64,000 nucleotides of DNA, taken from NCBI RefSeq assembly GCF_900114915.1, contig NZ_FOUS01000009.1:124001-188000 (forward strand). Direction: 5' to 3'. A program made the translations under genes and the position numbers. This document shows, one piece after another, positions 58,127-64,000 of this stretch. The notes under the pieces were generated by a model. It made no database searches. It was given only the letters and a program-made list of their open reading frames with translations, and was not told the DNA's origin. Position 1 is the first letter of the stretch. Each line of letters begins with the position of its first letter. The stretch is from Bradyrhizobium sp. Rc3b (lineage in GTDB: Bacteria > Pseudomonadota > Alphaproteobacteria > Rhizobiales > Xanthobacteraceae).

Positions 58127-59101
58127 ATGGACAGCGATGCCCTCAATACCTTCCTGACCGTTCATCGCAGAGGCGGGGTCTCGAATGCCGCGAAATTCCT
58201 GCATCGCTCGCAGCCGGCGATTTCGCGCCGTATTGCGCTGCTGGAGCAGGAGCTCGGCGTGCCGCTGTTCGAGAGGATCGCGGGCCGTACGCGGCTCAGC
58301 GACGCCGGGCGCGTGCTGATCCCCTATGCCGAGCGCGCCGTCGCGGCGGCGCAGGACGCCGAGCAGGCGATACGCGCGCTGACAAAGCAGACTTCGGGGC
58401 CGGTTTCGCTGGCCGTGACCGGCACGCTCGCCGACGGCCGCCTGTCGGGCATCATGAAACGGTTTGCCGCGGATAATCCCGCGGTCGCGCTTGCCCTGCG
58501 GACCGCGACCAGCGCGGAGGTCTCTGATCTCATCCGGCGCGGCGAGGCCACGATCGGCTTGCGTTACAATACCGACCTGGCCGGCGATCTCGCCTGTGAG
58601 CTGGTGCTGAGCGAGGCGTTGCAGGTGGTCTGTGCGTCCGACCATCCGCTCGCCAACAAGCGCGTCAAGCGGCTTGCCGAGCTTCGGGGCGAGCGCTGGA
58701 TCGCGTTCCCGGAAACGCGCGGCCGCCGTGAGATCGCAGCGGCTCACGTGTTCGCGCTGTTCCTGACGCAAGGCCTCGGGGACGTGGAGTGGACGGCGGT
58801 GGACAGCCTCACGGCGCAAAAGCGGCTCGTGGAGGCGGGCTTCGGCCTTGCGCTATTGGCGCGGAGCCATGTGGCGGAGGAGCTGCATGCGGGAGCGATC
58901 TCGACGATCACCGTCGGCGATCTCGCCGCGGACCAGCACATCGTCCTGGTGACTCGTCTCGGCGGCTTCCTGAGTGCTGCCGCTCAGCATCTGCTGGAGA
59001 CCATCCGCCGCGACTACGCCACGTTCGACGGCCCGGCCAGGCGGGGCGCCCAAAAAAGACCGCCGGCGCGCAAGGTCATTGCGCGCCGGCGTCGGGCCTG
59101 A
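58127..59101 (+). CDS. LysR-family transcriptional regulator
   Basis: 324 residues from the ATG at 58127 (MDSDALNTFLTVHRRGG). The winged helix-turn-helix is NAAKFLHRSQPAISRRIALLEQ and the effector domain follows from about residue 90 (GPVSLAVTGTLADGRLSGI). The basic tail (RPPARKVIARRRRA) is unusual in length. It is divergent from the ICL/PEPM-family gene with 111 bases between, the classic LysR arrangement for a regulator and its target. Confidence 0.9.
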   Translation: MDSDALNTFLTVHRRGGVSNAAKFLHRSQPAISRRIALLEQELGVPLFERIAGRTRLSDAGRVLIPYAERAVAAAQDAEQAIRALTKQTSGPVSLAVTGTLADGRLSGIMKRFAADNPAVALALRTATSAEVSDLIRRGEATIGLRYNTDLAGDLACELVLSEALQVVCASDHPLANKRVKRLAELRGERWIAFPETRGRREIAAAHVFALFLTQGLGDVEWTAVDSLTAQKRLVEAGFGLALLARSHVAEELHAGAISTITVGDLAADQHIVLVTRLGGFLSAAAQHLLETIRRDYATFDGPARRGAQKRPPARKVIARRRRA

Positions 59102-59106
59102 ACGTA

Positions 59107-59430
59107 TTATTTCCCCGCCTTCACCTCGGCGGCCGCTACCGCGAGCAGCTCGCTCATCTTGGCGCGAATCGCCTGCTCGGTGACGGCGACGTTCTTGGCG
59201 GTGAAATCGGCCGTGATCTTGCGCAGGACGTCGGCATCGCCGGCTTCCTCGAAATCGGCCGCGACCACCTCCTTGGCATAGGCGGTGGCGGCATCGCCGG
59301 ACATGCCGAGCTTTTCGGCCGCCCACAGCCCGAGCAGCCGGTTGCGGCGGGCCTCCGCCTTGAATTTCTGCTCCTCGTCGAGGGCGTACTTCTTCTCGAA
59401 ACCTTCCTGGCGCTTGTCGAACTCGCTCAT
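59107..59430 (-). CDS. F1-ATPase inhibitor zeta subunit (DUF1476)
   Basis: 107 residues from the ATG at 59430 (MSEFDKRQEGFEKKYALDEE). The N-terminal inhibitory helix EGFEKKYALDEEQKFKAEARRNRLLGLWAA is almost invariant in alphaproteobacteria. The zeta subunit blocks ATP hydrolysis by the F1 motor. It converges with the LysR gene, 5 bases apart. Confidence 0.9.
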   Translation of the reverse strand: MSEFDKRQEGFEKKYALDEEQKFKAEARRNRLLGLWAAEKLGMSGDAATAYAKEVVAADFEEAGDADVLRKITADFTAKNVAVTEQAIRAKMSELLAVAAAEVKAGK

Positions 59431-59753
59431 GCCTTGTTCCAAATCCCGTGCTGATGGAGCGGGAGCCTTCCGTTGCGGCGACCCGACTGCATGCCTACAT
59501 AGAGAGCACGAATCGGCAAAACAACGGGCCGTTAAGCCGCAGGGCAAGACGGTATAAGTTGGTGCCGGACGGCCGGATCGATTGTGCTCGGTCAGCCAAT
59601 CGGATAGGTTGCCTGAAGGCTTGGTTCCCGTTCTGTTTCCAAGGGTTATAGATGGGGTTCCGGGCCGTTCACGGCAGCTCCGCTGTGGGTCGTAAATCCT
59701 AGTAACCGGAGCACACCAAATACATGGATTTCAACAAAACACGGTACATCCCC
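59431..59753. other. upstream region of purC
   Basis: 323 bases, the divergent promoter region for the zeta inhibitor and the pur genes. Nothing was recognised as a riboswitch or RNA gene. The stretch 59560-59700 is AT-richer and is the likely location of the purC promoter. Confidence 0.4.
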
Positions 59754-60521
59754 ATGAGCCGTCGGCGTCGCATTTATGAAGGCAAGGCAAAGGTTCTGTA
59801 TGAAGGCCCGGAGCCCGGTACCCTGATCCAGCACTTCAAGGACGACGCGACCGCGTTCAATGCGAAAAAGCATCAGGTGATCGAGGGCAAGGGCGTCCTC
59901 AACAATCGGATCTCGGAGTACCTGTTTCAGCACCTCAACGACATCGGGGTGCCGACCCACTTCATCCGCCGTCTCAACATGCGCGAGCAGCTGATTCGCG
60001 AGGTCGAGATCGTGCCGCTCGAGGTGGTGGTGCGCAACGTCGCTGCCGGCTCGCTGTCACAGCGCCTCGGCATCGAGGAGGGCACCCAGCTGCCCCGTTC
60101 GATCATCGAATTCTACTACAAGAACGACCAGCTCAACGACCCCATGGTTTCCGAAGAGCACATCACGGCCTTCGGCTGGGCGACGCCGCAGGAGATCGAC
60201 GACATCATGGCGCTTGCCATCCGTGTCAACGACTTCCTCACCGGCCTCTTCCTCGGCATCGGCATCCGCCTCGTCGACTTCAAGATGGAATGCGGACGCC
60301 TGTTCGAGAACGAGATGATGCGCATCATCGTCGCCGACGAGATCTCGCCGGACAGCTGCCGTCTGTGGGACATCAAGTCGAACGAGAAGCTCGACAAGGA
60401 CCGTTTCCGCAGGGATCTCGGCGGCTTGCTCGAGGCCTATACTGAAGTTGCAAAGCGCCTCGGCATCCTCATGGAGAACGAGCGTCCGCAGGGCTCCGGC
60501 CCGGTGCTGGTGAAGAGCTGA
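59754..60521 (+). CDS. purC: phosphoribosylaminoimidazole-succinocarboxamide synthase
   Basis: 255 residues from the ATG at 59754 (MSRRRRIYEGKAK), the usual alphaproteobacterial start; an in-frame ATG at 59724 adds ten residues. It joins CAIR and aspartate to form SAICAR in purine synthesis. Motifs: YEGKAKVLYEGPEPGTL, RNVAAGSLSQRLG, LVDFKMECGR and ADEISPDSCRLWD. The full length and domain order are normal. It is followed 13 bases later by purS. Confidence 0.96.
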   Translation: MSRRRRIYEGKAKVLYEGPEPGTLIQHFKDDATAFNAKKHQVIEGKGVLNNRISEYLFQHLNDIGVPTHFIRRLNMREQLIREVEIVPLEVVVRNVAAGSLSQRLGIEEGTQLPRSIIEFYYKNDQLNDPMVSEEHITAFGWATPQEIDDIMALAIRVNDFLTGLFLGIGIRLVDFKMECGRLFENEMMRIIVADEISPDSCRLWDIKSNEKLDKDRFRRDLGGLLEAYTEVAKRLGILMENERPQGSGPVLVKS

Positions 60522-60534
60522 GGGGATTTTTGAC

Positions 60535-60777
60535 GTGAAGGCACGTGTCACCGTTACCTTGAAGACGGGCATCCTCGATCCGCAAGGCAAGGCCATCGAA
60601 GGCGCGCTGAAGTCGCTCGGCGTCGACGGCGTCGCCAGCGTCCGCCAGGGCAAGGTGTTCGACATCGAGCTCGCCGGCGCCGACAAGACCAAGGCGGAAG
60701 CCGCGCTGAAGGAAGCCGCCGACAAGCTGCTGGCGAATACCGTGATCGAGAATTATCGGGTGGAGCTGCTCGGGTGA
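60535..60777 (+). CDS. purS: phosphoribosylformylglycinamidine synthase subunit PurS
   Basis: 80 residues from a GTG start at 60535 (MKARVTVTLKTGILDPQG). Small dimeric subunit that links PurL and PurQ. The motif LDPQGKAIEGALKSLGVDG is diagnostic. In most relatives purQ follows directly; here a secreted protein gene and an opposite-strand corA intervene before purQ at 62670. Confidence 0.96.
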   Translation: MKARVTVTLKTGILDPQGKAIEGALKSLGVDGVASVRQGKVFDIELAGADKTKAEAALKEAADKLLANTVIENYRVELLG

Positions 60778-60941
60778 AGATGCGTTGCATCCTCATCTTC
60801 GTCGCGGCGCATCCGTTGAGCACGACCAGCATCCACAACGCGCGCCGAGGTCTCTAACCGATACTGCACTAGCGCATCCCGAGGGCCCCAACTATAAGTT
60901 TTGGCGGGGCGGCCTGATAGGCCAGGGTTGCGGGAGTATCG

Positions 60942-61478
60942 ATGCGGTCTTACGTTTGCTTGTTGTCGCTGCTCGCCGCGCTGCTGGCGGGCGGCACGGC
61001 TTTCGCCGAGGCCCCGAAATCCGGGGCGGAGCGCGGCCCGCCTTTCTCGGTCGGCGGATTCCGCTATGAGCTGAGGCCCAACGACGTCCACATGTTCCTG
61101 TGCGAGCAACCCGCCTGCGGTGCGCAGTCGAGGGTGAGCTTTCGGTTCTATCCTCCCGGCAACACAATGACGCTGGAGCAATTTCGGCAAGAGCAGACGC
61201 AAATCGTCAAGATGCTGGAGCAACGGACGCCGGGACAGAAGATCTCGATTCTCGGAATTGATGGCGACAGCGGCACCAAGGTGCCACGCCTGTTCAAGGC
61301 GCGCCGACTGATGATGAAGCCTGACGGCACGAAGGAATATCAGGTCAGCGGCTATTTGTTTGGCGATCGAGGCGCCGCCAGCCTGATCAGTTCGGCGGCC
61401 ACCGAAAAAGCCAGCTCCGAAAATTACGCGCAATTCGCCATCGGGGTGATAGTGGTGCTGATGCCGGCCAAGCGCTGA
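60942..61478 (+). CDS. secreted hypothetical protein
   Basis: 178 residues. A signal peptide of about 22 residues ends GGTAFA. The mature part has one Cys pair in FLCEQPACGAQSRVSFRFY and a beta-rich body (KISILGIDGDSGTKVPRL, YQVSGYLFGDRG). No family is assigned. The ending FAIGVIVVLMPAKR is hydrophobic and may be a beta strand or a membrane-proximal helix. It lies between purS and corA, on the pur strand. Confidence 0.7.
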   Translation: MRSYVCLLSLLAALLAGGTAFAEAPKSGAERGPPFSVGGFRYELRPNDVHMFLCEQPACGAQSRVSFRFYPPGNTMTLEQFRQEQTQIVKMLEQRTPGQKISILGIDGDSGTKVPRLFKARRLMMKPDGTKEYQVSGYLFGDRGAASLISSAATEKASSENYAQFAIGVIVVLMPAKR

Positions 61479-61487
61479 GTGCCGGCG

Positions 61488-62504
61488 CTACAGCCAGCCC
61501 GCTCTGCGAAACCGCCAGTACAGAGAGCCGCATGCAGTCAGCATCACGCCGAGCAGCATGAAATAACCGTACTCCCATTCCAGCTCCGGCATGTGCTTGA
61601 AGTTCATGCCGTAGATGCCGGCCAGCGCGGTCGGGATCGCGATGATCGCAAGCCACGAGGCGAGCTTCTTCGACACCGCCGTCTCCTGCGCCTGGCCGAC
61701 CAGGAGGCTGGCCTCGAAGGCGAAGGCCAGCACCTCGCGCATGGAATCGATGCGCTCCTGGATGTTGCGGACGTGGTCGGTGACATCGCGGAACAGTGGC
61801 TGCATGGCCTGCCGCACCATCGACAGCTCGTCATGCTCCAGCCGGCGGCAGACCTCCACCAGCGGCCCGATCGCGTTGCGCAGCCGCAGCAGGTCGCGGC
61901 GCAGCATGTAGAGCCGCTCGATCTGCGCCTTGCTGATCGGCTTGGACAGCACGTCGTCCTCAATGCCCTCGACCTCGTCGTGAATGCTCTCGAGCACGGG
62001 CGAGTAATTGTCGACGATGAAATCGAGGATCGCATAGAGGATGTAATCCTCGCCGCGCGCGAGTGCCCGCGGGCAGCTTTCGCAGCGTTCGCGCACCGGC
62101 GTGTAGGACGTCGAGGCGCCGTGGCGCACCGAGACCAGATAACCTTCGCCGACGAAGATGTGGGTCTCGCCGAAGGCGATGCGGCCCTCGACCAGCTGCG
62201 CCGTCCGCGCCACGATGAACAGGGCCTCGCCATATTGCTCGATCTTGGGTCGCTGATGGGCGTGGTTGGCGTCCTCGATCGCAAGTTCGTGCAGGTCGAA
62301 TTGCTTCTGCACCGCGCCGAGCAGCGCCATGTCGGGCTCGTGCAGGCCGATCCAGACCACGTGGCCGGGCTTGGCCCGCCAACTCGAGGCCTCGCTGATG
62401 GCGATATTGGCGATACGGCGGCCATCGACATAGGCGCCGGCGGCGACGACGCCCTCGGTGGACACGGGCTCGGAGTGGGATGTGGGCAGCGACGGGACGT
62501 TCAT
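61488..62504 (-). CDS. corA: CorA-like magnesium/divalent metal transporter
   Basis: 338 residues from the ATG at 62504 (MNVPSLPTSHS). A large N-terminal cytoplasmic domain is followed by two membrane helices, the first ending in the selectivity motif YGMNF (about residue 305). HELAIEDANHAHQRPKIEQYG and the long coiled helix (DVTDHVRNIQERIDSMREV) are typical. CorA forms a pentameric Mg2+ channel. It is on the opposite strand between purS and purQ and does not belong to the purine operon. Confidence 0.92.
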   Translation of the reverse strand: MNVPSLPTSHSEPVSTEGVVAAGAYVDGRRIANIAISEASSWRAKPGHVVWIGLHEPDMALLGAVQKQFDLHELAIEDANHAHQRPKIEQYGEALFIVARTAQLVEGRIAFGETHIFVGEGYLVSVRHGASTSYTPVRERCESCPRALARGEDYILYAILDFIVDNYSPVLESIHDEVEGIEDDVLSKPISKAQIERLYMLRRDLLRLRNAIGPLVEVCRRLEHDELSMVRQAMQPLFRDVTDHVRNIQERIDSMREVLAFAFEASLLVGQAQETAVSKKLASWLAIIAIPTALAGIYGMNFKHMPELEWEYGYFMLLGVMLTACGSLYWRFRRAGWL

Positions 62505-62669
62505 GGCTTCAATCCCGGGCAAGATCGCGGGCAAAAGTGCCTCGGCTATGGCCTGTGTACAAGGCCGTCCGGCAAGGCTAGCACTGGTAAAATCCCCGTC
62601 AAATGGCTATGTCTCTTCACGAATTGGCCCTTTGGCCAGCCCGATTCCCATCACCGTCGGAACCCGAAC

Positions 62670-63371
62670 ATGAAAGCCGCCATCCTCGTCTTTCCCGGAA
62701 TCAACCGCGAACGCGACATGGCGCGTGCACTGAGGATGATCTCGGGCAGCGAGCCGGCGATGGTCTGGCACGCCGAGACGGCGTTGCCTGCGGGCACGGA
62801 TCTCGTGGTGGTGCCGGGTGGCTTCTCCTACGGCGACTATTTGCGCTGCGGCGCCATTGCCGCGCGCGCGCCGGTGATGGACGCGGTGCGCGACTATGCG
62901 GCCAAGGGCGGCCTCGTGCTCGGCGTCTGCAACGGGTTTCAGATCCTGTGCGAGTCCGGCCTGTTGCCGGGCGTCTTGATGCGCAACGAGCGGCTGAAAT
63001 TCATCTGTCACGACGTGCATCTGCGCGTCGAGCGGTCCGACACGCCGTTCACCCGCGGCTATAATGCCGGACAGGTGATCCGCGTGCCGGTCGCCCATGG
63101 CGAAGGCAATTACGAGGCGGATGAAGAGACCATCAAGCGGCTCGAAGGCGAGGGGCGGGTGCTCTATCGCTACTGTTCCGCCGCCGGCGTGGTCGACGAT
63201 GACAGCAACATCAACGGCGCGGCGCATTCGATCGCCGGCATCGTCAACGACAAAGGCAACGTGCTCGGCATGATGCCGCATCCGGAAAACCACGTCGAAG
63301 ACATCATGGGCTGCACCGATGGCCGCGGCCTGTTCGCGGGCCTGACCGCGCATCTGGAAAAGGCCGCGTGA
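62670..63371 (+). CDS. purQ: phosphoribosylformylglycinamidine synthase subunit PurQ
   Basis: 233 residues from the ATG at 62670 (MKAAILVFPGINRERDM). Class I glutamine amidotransferase that supplies ammonia to PurL. The nucleophile is Cys87 in GLVLGVCNGFQIL, and the His/Glu pair lies in GMMPHPENHVEDIMG. The upstream open frame from 61479 is not coding. The stop overlaps the GTG of the next gene by 4 bases. Confidence 0.96.
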   Translation: MKAAILVFPGINRERDMARALRMISGSEPAMVWHAETALPAGTDLVVVPGGFSYGDYLRCGAIAARAPVMDAVRDYAAKGGLVLGVCNGFQILCESGLLPGVLMRNERLKFICHDVHLRVERSDTPFTRGYNAGQVIRVPVAHGEGNYEADEETIKRLEGEGRVLYRYCSAAGVVDDDSNINGAAHSIAGIVNDKGNVLGMMPHPENHVEDIMGCTDGRGLFAGLTAHLEKAA

Positions 63372-64000
63372 TTTCGTTCGGGCTGAAGCGGTCACTCGCC
63401 GCGATCGCGGCGCTGTCGCTCGCGTCATTTTCGCTCGCAACTGGCGCGTTCGCGCAGGATTATCCCAAGCGTCCTGTTACCATGATCGTGCCGTTCGCGG
63501 CCGGCGGCACCTCGGACGTGATCGCACGCGCCGTGGCCGAGCAGATGGGCATCGCGCTCGGCCAGACCATCGTGATCGAGAACGTTGCGGGCGCCGGCGG
63601 CTCGACCGCGCTGGCGCGCGCCTCCCGCGCCGAGCCCGACGGCTACACCATCGCGATCGGCAATGCCGGCACCAACGCCGCGACCTACACGATCTATCCA
63701 AAACTGCCGTTCACGCCTGACTCCTTCGTGCCGATCGCCATGGTCGCGAAGACGTTCGGCATCATCGCGCTGCGCAGGGACTTTCCGGCGAAGGACCTCA
63801 AGGAGTTCATCGCCTATGCCAAGGCCAATCCCGGCAAGATCAATCTCGGCCATGCCGGCGTCGGCTCCTCGAACTATCTGATCTGCAAGAGCTTCGTCAC
63901 CGCCGCGGGCATCGACGCGACGCTGGTCGGCTATCGCGGCGCCGCGCCCGCGCTCACCGACGCCGTCGGCAGCCAGATCGATGGCGTCTGCGATGCCGCC
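63368..64000 (+). CDS. Bug/TctC-family solute-binding protein (partial, cut by the window end)
   Basis: 211 codons visible from a GTG at 63368 that overlaps the purQ stop. A signal peptide of about 29 residues ends TGAFA. The mature domain starts QDYPKRPVTMIVPFAAGGTSDVIARAVAEQ (read in two parts) with NVAGAGGSTALARASRAEPDGYT, the hallmark of tripartite tricarboxylate transporter receptors. The partner TctA/TctB genes are not in the window. The ligand is unknown, probably a carboxylate. Confidence 0.88.
   Translation, partial: MISFGLKRSLAAIAALSLASFSLATGAFAQDYPKRPVTMIVPFAAGGTSDVIARAVAEQMGIALGQTIVIENVAGAGGSTALARASRAEPDGYTIAIGNAGTNAATYTIYPKLPFTPDSFVPIAMVAKTFGIIALRRDFPAKDLKEFIAYAKANPGKINLGHAGVGSSNYLICKSFVTAAGIDATLVGYRGAAPALTDAVGSQIDGVCDAA

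Noticed and set aside
61479..62669. Upstream extension of the purQ frame
   Set aside because: Open only because it is antisense to corA; purQ homology starts at the ATG at 62670.

Overview
The window looks like chromosomal DNA of a Bradyrhizobium-type alphaproteobacterium (inference). Grounds: high GC with GTG and TTG starts, an alphaproteobacterial recA with a GAAC-N7-GAAC SOS box, a tandem glycine riboswitch before gcvTHP, a FixG/CcoG protein, a MloK1-like cyclic-nucleotide-gated K+ channel, the F1-ATPase zeta inhibitor (DUF1476), and several families of palindromic intergenic repeats. No rRNA, tRNA or CRISPR array was seen. Most of the window is ordinary core genome with small accessory patches.

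0-3.8 kb: end of an operon with two branched-chain amino acid/urea-type ABC ATPases, an SDR oxidoreductase and an amidase, probably amide uptake and hydrolysis. 3.9-7.4 kb: a decayed island. It holds a gamma-glutamyltransferase missing its N-terminus, an orphan ORF, a tyrosine integrase broken in its catalytic domain and, next to it, a short copy of the 5' end of dusA, a known integration target. 7.4-12 kb: two tandem MmyB-type regulators, a thioesterase, a FrnE-like DsbA protein and a BioF2-like acetyltransferase. 12-15.3 kb: a sulfur/redox cluster. A regulator with the cysteine spacing of persulfide sensors (SqrR/BigR) precedes ccoG and is divergent from two YeeE/YedE sulfur-transport halves and an AhpD-like protein.

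15.3-23.4 kb: many small secreted, lipoprotein or DUF proteins, including two paralogues with a DPWGG motif, plus a PQQ dehydrogenase, a PilZ protein, an HdeA-like protein and thioesterases. 23.7-28 kb: recA followed by three tandem diverged DUF1835-like paralogues. 28-33 kb: gcvT-gcvH-gcvP behind a tandem glycine riboswitch. 33-40.3 kb: alaS, the K+ channel, a DUF3455 protein, icd, and a TrmJ methyltransferase fused to a DUF559 nuclease-like domain.

40.4-51 kb: amidohydrolase, DUF1254 protein, hotdog-like protein, quinone reductase, a BTAD-alpha/beta hydrolase chimera, TetR, then an OsmC/acyl-CoA dehydrogenase-like/rhodanese operon. 51.3-57.2 kb: the most coherent regulatory unit. A PAS-PAS-AAA+-Fis sigma-54 activator is divergent from an ABC importer plus cyanase. 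A -24/-12 promoter and an inverted-repeat activator site are visible between them, pointing to sigma-54 control of cyanate use as a nitrogen source. 57.2-64 kb: ICL/PEPM-family lyase, LysR regulator, zeta inhibitor, purC-purS, a secreted protein and CorA, then purQ and a Bug-type binding protein cut by the window end.
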